Shown here: piece by piece, positions 31,422 through 39,430 of the stretch
How positions within the stretch are numbered: the stretch's first letter is position 1
Layout: each line of letters starts with the position of its first letter
Source: Vibrio plantisponsor
GTDB lineage: Bacteria > Pseudomonadota > Gammaproteobacteria > Enterobacterales > Vibrionaceae
Reading direction: 5' to 3'
NCBI RefSeq assembly: GCF_013041605.1
Contig: NZ_JABEQC010000005.1
Location: forward strand, 1 to 64,000
Length of the DNA: 64,000 bases
Position numbers and translations under genes: made by a program
The notes under the pieces: model-generated
Database searches by the model: none
Told to the model about the DNA's origin: nothing
What the model saw: the letters and a program-made list of their open reading frames with translations, nothing else

Positions 31422-31876
31422 CTGACATTCCTAAATCATCCAAAAAACAAGACATTAAAATACAAAACACTCACAAAAATAATGAGAATAATATTAAACC
31501 AATATTTCAATACCAAGATAACCACATTTAAAATAATGACATTAGATAGAAAAGGCTTTCAAGCAACTATATTTTTAGAAGATTACACCATTATAAAACA
31601 ATAGTAGAAAAAATACGGATAGGCAAAAAATCATACTTACCATAAGCTTAAACAATTTAACTACAATTCTATAGATATAAACCTTTGTTTAGTTTTTAAT
31701 TTAATTAAATCATGGTTTAGTTTAGTTATCCCTAATAAATAATTAAAAAACAATAATAAATACCCCCTTATGGAATCAAGTTAAAAATATTCATTAAATA
31801 TTTTAAAATTAAAATTATTGTCCTACTCTAAAATAGCTATACGTTTGATCTATAGATAATTACTAAGGATATATCC
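31422..31876. promoter_or_regulatory. AT-rich divergent promoter region
   Basis: About 455 very AT-rich bases separate the adhesin start from the alkylsulfatase start. Both promoters should lie here. Long A/T runs around 31680-31830 are the kind of DNA bound by H-NS. No specific operator was recognised. Short frames here look like noise. Confidence 0.5.
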
Positions 31877-33832
31877 ATGAAGTCAGTTACTGCGTTAATG
31901 ATAGCAACGTTTGTTTCTACCGGTGTGAATGCAACGGATTCAAAGCCCGCGACACAAGCCACCATAGAAGCAAACCAAGCTGTTAAACAATCACTCCCTT
32001 TTAGCGACACCAAAGATTTTGATGAGGCTCAACGTGGCCTTATTGCTAAACAAGATACGGTCACCATCAAAAACGATAACGGTGATGTTGTTTGGGACCT
32101 GGAGCAATACAAAAAGTATATTGCGATGGGTAAAGACGCCCCAGACAGTGTAAACCCAAGCTTATGGCGTAATGCTCAATTAAACATGATAAACGGACTG
32201 TTTGAAGTTGCAGACGGTATCTACCAAATCCGTGGTTATGACTTAAGTAACATCACTTTTATAAAAGGCAATACTGGCTGGATTGTTTTTGACCCTCTAA
32301 TCTCTCAAGAAACCGCAGCCGCAGCTCTCAAATTCATAAATAGCGAGTTAGGTGAGCGCCCAGTGGTTGCCGTTGTGTATAGCCACAGTCATATCGACCA
32401 TTTCGGTGGTGTACGAGGAATCGTTAACGAAGAAGACGTTAAAGCGGGCAAAGTGAAGATTATTGCATCGCATGGCTTCACTGAGCATGCTGTATCTGAA
32501 AACGTAATAGCGGGTAATGCTATGGGTAGACGTGCTGTGTATATGTATGGCGCTCTGCTACCCCGAAACGAGTTTGGCGGAGTCAATGGCGGTTTAGGTC
32601 AAACGACTTCTACTGGTTTAGCGACCTTGATAAAACCAACCGACTATATTGAGAAAACTGGTGACGAGTTGACCATAGACGGTATCAGAATGGTGTTCCA
32701 ATATACACCAGGAACAGAAGCACCAACTGAAATCAATACTTGGTTCCCAGATAAAAAAGCTTTATGGATGGCAGAAAACTCTACGAATACCATGCATAAC
32801 ATTTTGACTTTGCGTGGAGCTCAAGTCCGTGATGCATTGAAGTGGTCAAGCTATTTGCAAGAAACCATAGACATGTGGGGTAGCGACGTTCAAGTAAAAT
32901 TTCAAAGCCACCACTGGCCGAAATGGGGTAATGAAGAGATTGTTGACTACTTCAAAACTCAACGCGATATGTACAAATATACGCATGATCAATCAGTCCG
33001 CTTAATGAACCAAGGGTACACTGGCGAAGAAATCTCTGAAATTATCAAATTCCCAGATGAAATAGAAAACACATGGAGTTCACGCGGATACTATGGAACC
33101 TTACGTCATAACAGCCGAGCCGTCTACCAACGCTACATGGGCTGGTATAACGGTAACCCTTCTGACCTAAATAACCTTCCTCCAACCAATGCAGCTGTGG
33201 AATATGTAGAGTACATGGGAGGTGAAAAAGCAATCATTGAAAAGGCTCAGAAAGATTTCGATGCGGGTAAATATCGCTGGGTTGCTGAAGTTCTAAAACA
33301 TGTTGTTTTTGCTAATCCTCAAAGTAAAAAAGGTAAAGAGCTATTAGCGGATGCCTATGAGCAACTTGGCTATCAAGCTGAATCAGGTCCATGGCGTTCT
33401 GTTTACCTTCAAGGCGCCTACGAGCTAAGAAATGGCACACCATCAGCAGGTGGTACAAATACAGCGTCACCAGATATCATCAGAAATATGCCTCCAGAAA
33501 TGCTATTCGATTACTTAGCAGTACGAATTTTGCCGGATAAAGCCGCTGGTAAAAAATTCGCAATTAATCTGGATTTCACTGATTTAGATGAGAAATACAC
33601 ATTGTATGTTGAGCACTCTGTTCTCAACCACACGCGTAAGCAATCTGGTTCTCCTGACGTGTCCTTGAAGCTAACCAAATCGGTCTTGGACGATGTCCAG
33701 TTGGGTAATGTGACTTTGGAAAAGGCTATTGCCGATGGTGATATTGAATTATCGGGAGACAAAGAAGTGTTTAAACAATTTGTTGGTATGCTGGATACAT
33801 TCAACTTCTGGTTTAATATCGTTACACCTTAG
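31877..33832 (+). CDS. Secreted alkylsulfatase (SdsA1/YjcS type, metallo-beta-lactamase fold)
   Basis: 651 residues with a signal peptide (MKSVTALMIATFVSTGVNA). The metallo-beta-lactamase domain (about 120-370) has the zinc motif SHSHIDHFGG near 170, and further features NTWFPDKKALWMAENSTNT and SHHWPKWGN. A helical dimerisation domain follows (about 400-520). The C-terminus is the SCP2-like alkyl-binding domain (about 530-650). Relatives hydrolyse primary alkyl sulfates such as SDS to alcohol and sulfate. Length agrees with the family (about 650). A GGATAT ribosome-binding site precedes the ATG. Confidence 0.93.
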   Translation: MKSVTALMIATFVSTGVNATDSKPATQATIEANQAVKQSLPFSDTKDFDEAQRGLIAKQDTVTIKNDNGDVVWDLEQYKKYIAMGKDAPDSVNPSLWRNAQLNMINGLFEVADGIYQIRGYDLSNITFIKGNTGWIVFDPLISQETAAAALKFINSELGERPVVAVVYSHSHIDHFGGVRGIVNEEDVKAGKVKIIASHGFTEHAVSENVIAGNAMGRRAVYMYGALLPRNEFGGVNGGLGQTTSTGLATLIKPTDYIEKTGDELTIDGIRMVFQYTPGTEAPTEINTWFPDKKALWMAENSTNTMHNILTLRGAQVRDALKWSSYLQETIDMWGSDVQVKFQSHHWPKWGNEEIVDYFKTQRDMYKYTHDQSVRLMNQGYTGEEISEIIKFPDEIENTWSSRGYYGTLRHNSRAVYQRYMGWYNGNPSDLNNLPPTNAAVEYVEYMGGEKAIIEKAQKDFDAGKYRWVAEVLKHVVFANPQSKKGKELLADAYEQLGYQAESGPWRSVYLQGAYELRNGTPSAGGTNTASPDIIRNMPPEMLFDYLAVRILPDKAAGKKFAINLDFTDLDEKYTLYVEHSVLNHTRKQSGSPDVSLKLTKSVLDDVQLGNVTLEKAIADGDIELSGDKEVFKQFVGMLDTFNFWFNIVTP

Positions 33833-33844
33833 TTCGAGGTCAAT

Positions 33845-34300
33845 ATGCAGCAGAAAACAACTGTTCTGCTAGCTGTCAGTCTAATATTTACAAGCCCATT
33901 AAGTTGGGCTTGTTCATACGATGGACAGTTTAGCAATCCCTTTACCGAAAGCTACCCTGGAGCATTAGATGTTGCAATTGCAACACAGCAAGCATTAAAA
34001 AGTAATCTAATTACTTCTCCACCTTCTTTGTCTGGTGGACAAGGATTGAGAAGAGTTACTTGGTGGTTACAACTTATGGCCAAGATGCCAATCGATATCC
34101 CTAATGGAACCTACATTTATCTTGTCGATAGTCAACTTTGGTCTCAATACAAGTCTACCAACAGTATAGATATCCATGTTATTCCACCGTCCGATGAAGC
34201 TATTGTAGTACAAATGACCGAAACGACCTTGCATAACTTAGTCAATAAGAAAATTACCTTTCTACAAGCAAAAGAATTAGGCTTAGCTTTACAGGCCTAA
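33845..34300 (+). CDS. Small exported protein of unknown function
   Basis: 151 residues with a clear signal peptide (VLLAVSLIFTSPLSWA, then CSYDGQF). I do not recognise the family. The mature part has one early Cys and no membrane segment. It begins 12 bases after the alkylsulfatase stop and is almost certainly co-transcribed with it, so a helper role in the periplasm is a reasonable but untested guess. Confidence 0.75.
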   Translation: MQQKTTVLLAVSLIFTSPLSWACSYDGQFSNPFTESYPGALDVAIATQQALKSNLITSPPSLSGGQGLRRVTWWLQLMAKMPIDIPNGTYIYLVDSQLWSQYKSTNSIDIHVIPPSDEAIVVQMTETTLHNLVNKKITFLQAKELGLALQA

Positions 34301-34319
34301 ATGGCCAATAGGCAGGAAC

Positions 34320-34363
34320 GATAACTTGTAGCAAAAATGTTAATTCCTTTGTTACAAGTTATC
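34320..34363 (+). terminator. 16-bp inverted repeat after the alkylsulfatase operon
   Basis: GATAACTTGTAGCAAA and TTTGTTACAAGTTATC pair with one mismatch around a 12-base loop, 20 bases after the stop. No long T-run follows. It could be a terminator or an mRNA-stabilising hairpin. The remaining bases to 34649 show no gene. Confidence 0.5.
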
Positions 34364-34649
34364 ATTTGAATCTTCAATATCTAATATCCACTGAGAAATA
34401 AATGAGTTAGATAATTGCACTTTAAGAAGTAGAAAACTCCATTTTTATTGGATAATGTCTTCATATGCTTCAACAAAGTAGCTAACTGTTTAAGTTCATT
34501 TCCTTCTGGTGTACCTAATGCAGAATGAATCTGACACCTGTATAATAGTGGCCGACAATCATCATGAGCTTATACTGAAGTAGCAGACTCTGTGAAAGAT
34601 AAAATGCTTAATTTTAAAACGAAAAACTGGGTGTAAAAGAGCGTGTTAT

Positions 34650-35115
34650 TCATGCTTTATAACTCAGATGGCAAAGTCTACTCTCTGATGAAAAAAGACC
34701 CGCAAGATATACAAGATCATCTATTAACTCTTCGTTGTGAATTGCATCCGCAGGTGTGCATTCAAGGTCTGCTGAGTATGAAGTAAGCCAGTCAAAAACT
34801 CCCCAATCATTCAATCCAGATAAAATCTTACATAACTCAGGAACCACTGGCATGACACCAGTTCCATTTTTTTAAATTGAAACTGCGGAATGTAAATGCA
34901 ATCAGCTTTTCCGAACGAAAAAACAAGCAAGGTGTGTTTTTTTTCGCGTCAATGACGATGGATTTTGAGTTTGCAGCATTCAACTTACCCATAAGTAAAA
35001 CTGCTGTATTCTCATCAACGAAAGGAAAGTCTTTACTTTTAGTTTCAATCTCTCTTAGCCTCTGATTAATAATATCTTTTAGGCTCTCTTGCTCCTCGTT
35101 ACTACTCATTATCAC
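34650..35115 (-). pseudogene. Hypothetical gene split by a frameshift in a 7-base homopolymer
   Basis: The upstream part (MIMSSNEEQESLKDIINQRL to RSFNLKK) and the downstream part (PVVPELCKILSGLNDWGVFD) are in different frames. They meet at an A7 tract on the minus strand (34873-34867). Adding one A joins them as NLKKNGTGVMPVVPELCKIL, giving one protein of about 150 residues. The C-terminal segment (WLTSYSADLECTPADAI) faintly recalls the toxin-binding domain of MbcA/ParS antitoxins, at low confidence. It may be cargo of the adjacent transposon. Sequencing error or slippage-type phase variation are both possible. Confidence 0.55.
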
Positions 35116-35361
35116 TCCTCATACCAATAATTCTTTACATAGAACTATTTTAAGTAAGAAACCATACTGCAATTAACTTTTTATAAGGACTTTTACTCAT
35201 AACCTGTTTCTAAAGCCTAGGTTACATTAGATAATTTATAGCACAATGAGTAGCTAGTGATCATGAAGGTCTGCGCTATATATAACAAGGAATGTGATAG
35301 TTTCAGTAATCACCCACCCATACAAAAAACAGAGACCTTCACCAGTGCTACCACAATCGGC

Positions 35362-35408
35362 TTATTTACCGCTAGCCCAGCGGAAATAGGTTGCTTGCTT
35401 CCTGACCT
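35362..35408 (-). ncRNA. Atypical 20-nt homing guide and diverged repeat
   Basis: After the last canonical repeat (handle CTAAGAAT ending at 35409) the minus strand reads AGGTCAGGAAGCAAGCAACC (35408-35389). It matches ffs at 45126-45107 except at positions 6, 12 and 18. Immediately after it comes a repeat-like hairpin with 5-bp stem CCGCT/AGCGG and loop GGGCT, then TAAATAAG; it keeps the repeat's architecture while differing from it at about 11 of 28 bases. No base beyond position 20 continues the ffs match. The expected product is a crRNA with a 20-nt spacer. Confidence 0.85.
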
Positions 35409-35556
35409 ATTCTTAGCCGCCTACTCGGCGGAACGCTTGGACAAGATGAAAGCCTTGCCTTTGGATTCATTCTTAGCCGCCTACTCGGCGGAACGCTTCT
35501 AACACTCTTAAACCTACAACTTTAGAAAATTCTTAGCCGCCTACTCGGCGGAACGC
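35409..35556 (-). CRISPR. Short CRISPR array: three repeats, two 32-nt spacers
   Basis: Identical 28-nt repeats lie at 35529-35556, 35469-35496 and 35409-35436, a 60-bp period. In crRNA sense each has GCGTT, then the stem-loop CCGCC-GAGTA-GGCGG, then the handle CTAAGAAT, which is the type I-F layout. The spacers are 35497-35528 and 35437-35468, both 32 nt. I see no long match to either elsewhere in the window. The array is downstream of cas6 on the same strand. Confidence 0.95.
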
Positions 35557-35687
35557 TATCAATAGTAGACGATAACTTACTGAAACACATAACTATCTAT
35601 CACTTTTACACAAAATACCCCTTCTTTTACGGCCTTACTGTAAGCCATTGATTTAAAGAGACTAACTTTATTCCGTTAAATATAAGG

Positions 35688-36299
35688 TTAAAAGGTAATA
35701 AGAGGGACAGTTCCTTGCCATTGTTGGTTTGAGGCAAAGCCATAACCATTAAAATGCATCTCTACTACATCTTCTACAGGATATTGCCGTTGTACATGTA
35801 AAACGAAGTCATGTCCTGATGACTGACTACTGATTGGAATTTCGTGAAACAACTCAAACTCCCGTTCTTCGACTGATAAAGGGGTGAAAGCATGCCCAAA
35901 CTGTTCAGCACGTTTCATTGCTCGTTTAATTCTTCGCTTTTTCGAACCATTGAAGATCTTTTGTATCGTTTTGTTAAATACAAATCTAATTTCCTCTGCT
36001 TCATCAGGAACAACCTTAATATCTGAGATTTCAAATAGATTTTCGTTCATCATTGTAGAGAAATAAGGTTGGTAAGATAGGCCTGTGAGGATGTTTTCAT
36101 TGGTTGAGACAAAAGTGATTACACTGCCAACGGTTTGTTCATTCCATAAAGGGAAACAGATACCGACACTGTTTTTGAATGGCTTATTGCGTTCATGAGA
36201 AAGAAAGCCATGCATATTCGAAATACACCGACCTGCTAATAGTTCATTGTCAGCACGTTCAGGAATATATCGAATAGAAAAATAATAGCGAGATTCCAT
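35688..36299 (-). CDS. cas6: Cas6f (Csy4) crRNA endonuclease of the CAST
   Basis: 203 residues, the normal Cas6f length. The catalytic His of Csy4 (His29) corresponds to the His of SNMHGF at about 30, followed by SVGICFPLW, which aligns with the IGVSFP segment. A basic helix NGSKKRRIKRAMKRAEQ (about 117-133) should contact the repeat hairpin. It cuts the pre-crRNA after each hairpin and stays bound to the 3' end, where TniQ docks in I-F3 complexes. Its ATG shares one base with the cas7 stop. It is the last gene before the array. Confidence 0.92.
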   Translation of the reverse strand: MESRYYFSIRYIPERADNELLAGRCISNMHGFLSHERNKPFKNSVGICFPLWNEQTVGSVITFVSTNENILTGLSYQPYFSTMMNENLFEISDIKVVPDEAEEIRFVFNKTIQKIFNGSKKRRIKRAMKRAEQFGHAFTPLSVEEREFELFHEIPISSQSSGHDFVLHVQRQYPVEDVVEMHFNGYGFASNQQWQGTVPLITF

Positions 36300-37336
36300 T
36301 ACTCATCCTTCTTGCTTTTCTTGCTTGCACCGCTGAACACTCCACCTTTAGTTAATACTGCCATGATAAAGTGGATATCATCTGGAATCAGATTCGTTTC
36401 TAGCATCGATTCAATGTAGCTTTCTGTTTTTGAAATCAAAGAATAGAAGTCCCGATGTTGTGAACTATGCCGCCTTGCAATTACATATTCTTTGTCTGCA
36501 CCATATTCATTGACGCGAAGCGGTTTATCGGCATTTTCATCCCACCAGTCATCGATTCGTTGAATCGCCGCTCCAACTTTCTGAGAATGCAATGCTGCTG
36601 ATTCTGATCCATTAACTGTTACCTTGGCCAACTGTTTAGTTGGTTTACCTGCTTCCTTCACATCTAAGAATTCTTGGCTTGGGTATACCTCATCGCCCCA
36701 ACCTACGGTGAGCTTCGCTTTAATATCCATATTAAAATAGCTGATTCTATCCGACAGAGCTTGAGACAAATAGTCGGTAAATTCATCTAAGGCTAGTTGT
36801 GAATCCTTATCCCACGAGCCATACCAATCTAAAAACCTTGCGTCAGTAATTACCCACTCTTTATCTTCTGTTTTAACTTCAACCCTTATATTTCTGCACT
36901 CTCGGTTCCGCCAAACCCACGTAGCCATCAAAATGTTTTTGGCATAACGCATTGCCAACTCCCGATATCCTCCTAATTCTTTATACAGTGCCGCGAAGTT
37001 ACAGAGTATGTCTCGAACCTCATTATCAACACAGACTTCTGGTGATAATGAATTCGCTCGAACTCTTAACGAGAACGCACAATAGATAGCATCTACTCCG
37101 GGAGGCACGTAACACTCTTCAATGAATTGTGGATTTGAATAGGAAAGATCTTGAGGAGCTATATTTTTGGATTTGAAATTACCCGAGAAAGCTTCTGAAT
37201 AGCCACTTTTGGGTGCTCGTAAATGAGTCCGGTCTATCTGAAGTGGGCGCATCTTATTATCTTCATCAAGATAATAAAAATATGCTTTGCCAGGTGATAA
37301 CGAGCGAACATAATTTAACTGACTGCAGAGTTCCAT
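36299..37336 (-). CDS. cas7: Cas7f (Csy3) Cascade backbone protein
   Basis: 345 residues, the usual Csy3 length. Family features include the LNYVRSLSPGKAYFYY opening, KNILMATWVWRNRECRNI near the middle and LTVGWGDEVYPSQEF. Cas7f polymerises along the spacer, one subunit per six bases, flipping out every sixth base. That property explains the 6/12/18 mismatches of the homing guide. It lies 6 bases after cas8/5. Confidence 0.93.
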   Translation of the reverse strand: MELCSQLNYVRSLSPGKAYFYYLDEDNKMRPLQIDRTHLRAPKSGYSEAFSGNFKSKNIAPQDLSYSNPQFIEECYVPPGVDAIYCAFSLRVRANSLSPEVCVDNEVRDILCNFAALYKELGGYRELAMRYAKNILMATWVWRNRECRNIRVEVKTEDKEWVITDARFLDWYGSWDKDSQLALDEFTDYLSQALSDRISYFNMDIKAKLTVGWGDEVYPSQEFLDVKEAGKPTKQLAKVTVNGSESAALHSQKVGAAIQRIDDWWDENADKPLRVNEYGADKEYVIARRHSSQHRDFYSLISKTESYIESMLETNLIPDDIHFIMAVLTKGGVFSGASKKSKKDE

Positions 37337-37342
37337 AGACGG

Positions 37343-39427
37343 CTAAATCCTTTTGTTTTTTATAAGGATAGTCTGCTCTGTCACTTCCAGCGACCAAAAC
37401 ACCTGCTCAAAAAAGTGATCACTACCGGCAAATCTTACTTCTATTGGATTGGTTCGTTTAGCTAAAGCAATGTTGTTTTCCGCATAACAATGCAGTTTCG
37501 TCAATGCCCCCTTCCGTTCCTGTGGCGATCCTAGAAAATGAAAGCCATTTGATACCGGAATTAGCGTACTATCAATCGTTAAACACTCTTGTAACTCAGC
37601 CAGATTTTGAGGTTGAAAAGAATCTGGTGACAACCAAGTACCATAGCCCGGTAAACCTTTCACCGCTTGGAACAATTCTGACTTACTTACAAAGGTTCTT
37701 AACCAATTAACCCCTGAGTTAATCTCGGGTTGAAACAAAGCCCCTCCAGCGAAATTAGTTGGTAATGCAGCTTTAAACTGGCTTTGGTAATCTGAAATTC
37801 GTTGGTCACTTTCTATTGCAATTACTATATCGAATATTAAATCCGAGCAATCTTCACGAATGATCGTGGTTCGCTTAACTTGTGAAATACTCCGAGCTTT
37901 TGCTATTACACTGGGTTCGGTGAGCTTTGCGCTGGTTTGTACGGATTCATCACGAATAAAAAAAGCAAAATCTTTAAACTCGAATTGCCCTTCTCCATCA
38001 GATAGCAAATCTTGTAGCTCTCTCTGGTAACGATGAACAAATCCCCACACCGCCGTTAATGAAGGCGCACCAGATAAGTACGGGCAACTCATTGCAGCAG
38101 CATCAAATACTCTCATAGATGAAAGGTAAAGATACTGCACTTTACTATCAGAAACAGTCGGAGGTTCTGGTTGACTTAGCTGAGTTAGCACCCAAATAAG
38201 CTCTGTTTTTAACACACGCATCAGTTTGGGATGGTAGGCAAAACGAGAAGCAAAGCGGTTGTTCTGTAAAGCTATATTCAAGCGCTGATTTAAGCTGGTT
38301 GTGAGCTCTATAAAATCAAGCTCATTGATGGTCAAGAATCGCTTCGCCAGTTCATCATCTGGTTCATCATAAAAGCCAATTGGATCAGTGACTGAATTAT
38401 CCCGTAATTCCATAAGCGGGAGTAACCATAAAGCGATTTGTTTACGTATAATTTTCAGTTGATACTGGCGAACATGTTTCTGCGCTTTGCGCATTTGAGG
38501 TTGTTCAAAACCTGTCAGATGAGCCAATACACCACAGGTACTTTTTGACGTTAACTGAAAATCATCAAAGTAGCGCTTGGTTCTACTGCGGCTTGCACCG
38601 AGAGTTTGATGTCTATTCGCAATTACTTCAATCGGATAATTTAGTATGTTCATATCGCCACCCAATGAACCGCATAAATTCCCGATACTTGCTGAATGAG
38701 GGAAACTCATAGCCTTAAAGTGAAGTGAGCATTCACGTTGACAAGACAAAACAGAGAGTTGCTGCTGTATAGCATGGCTAACCACAGGGGTTACTGATAG
38801 GTAATCCCCCCTCCAAGGGAAACGGAGCTGCTTGCTGTAGCGGTTCACTTCGTCGGGAAGATGAATCGAAGGCAACTGATGTTCAATGAGATCTTTAAGC
38901 TGCGTTTGTGCTTTCGGTTTTAATCCCACATCAGCTAAAAGTTCCAACCAAAAATCATCACCACCACAAATAAGATTAAGCAGGTTTTCCACTCTTCCAC
39001 GCCACCGGAATTCATTTAATAACCAGATTGTATGTTTATAAACAGCGGAATTGTGCGCCCAGCCATAAGCTCTGTTAAATGACTGACTCGTGAGTGTCGG
39101 AGTCTCAGTGTACAGAGGCGTAGCTATAATTCGCTGCTCTGATACTCGGCAATCTGGGAATTTTAGGTTATGGGTATGAAACCACTGAATTTCTTGTTCA
39201 GCCGCCGATAGGTTAGCTGAATCGGCAAAATAGCCCAAAGCACGATGAAAATCGAGCCAGTCTTTCGCTTCCGGGTTACTTAATGAAAGATTGAGTAACA
39301 CAATTAACGCCTGTTTTTCACTACCGTCAACTTCTACTGGTCGCGTATACGGCATGAACGCTTTTTTGATTTCTGTAAATCGGAGCTTAGAGTCTTCAAT
39401 ATCAATTAAATCTTGCAAAGTCATCAT
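37343..39427 (-). CDS. cas8/5: Fused Cas8/Cas5 (I-F3 type)
   Basis: 694 residues. I-F1 systems have separate Csy1 (Cas8f, about 430) and Csy2 (Cas5f, about 320); I-F3 transposons carry one fused protein of this size. Recognisable Csy-like stretches include LNYPIEVIANRHQTLGAS and VLAHLTGFEQPQ near the middle and the KGLPGYGTWLSPDSFQP region near 595-612. It binds the crRNA 5' handle and reads the PAM. It begins 3 bases after tniQ. Confidence 0.9.
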   Translation of the reverse strand: MMTLQDLIDIEDSKLRFTEIKKAFMPYTRPVEVDGSEKQALIVLLNLSLSNPEAKDWLDFHRALGYFADSANLSAAEQEIQWFHTHNLKFPDCRVSEQRIIATPLYTETPTLTSQSFNRAYGWAHNSAVYKHTIWLLNEFRWRGRVENLLNLICGGDDFWLELLADVGLKPKAQTQLKDLIEHQLPSIHLPDEVNRYSKQLRFPWRGDYLSVTPVVSHAIQQQLSVLSCQRECSLHFKAMSFPHSASIGNLCGSLGGDMNILNYPIEVIANRHQTLGASRSRTKRYFDDFQLTSKSTCGVLAHLTGFEQPQMRKAQKHVRQYQLKIIRKQIALWLLPLMELRDNSVTDPIGFYDEPDDELAKRFLTINELDFIELTTSLNQRLNIALQNNRFASRFAYHPKLMRVLKTELIWVLTQLSQPEPPTVSDSKVQYLYLSSMRVFDAAAMSCPYLSGAPSLTAVWGFVHRYQRELQDLLSDGEGQFEFKDFAFFIRDESVQTSAKLTEPSVIAKARSISQVKRTTIIREDCSDLIFDIVIAIESDQRISDYQSQFKAALPTNFAGGALFQPEINSGVNWLRTFVSKSELFQAVKGLPGYGTWLSPDSFQPQNLAELQECLTIDSTLIPVSNGFHFLGSPQERKGALTKLHCYAENNIALAKRTNPIEVRFAGSDHFFEQVFWSLEVTEQTILIKNKRI

Positions 39428-39430
39428 GGC

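Noticed and set aside
33728..33745. GATGGTGATA as a possible left transposon end with the predicted GATGG duplication
   Set aside because: It lies inside the intact alkylsulfatase coding sequence and no TnsB repeats follow.
34416..34432. TGCACTTTAAG resembling a TnsB repeat
   Set aside because: Only the first 11 bases resemble the right-end repeat, there is no array of repeats and no matching terminus; insufficient to call a left end.
35257..35502. 81-residue open frame on the plus strand with a repeated FLAAYSAER peptide
   Set aside because: It is the translation of the CRISPR repeats on the non-coding strand; there is no ribosome-binding site and it overlaps the array and guide.
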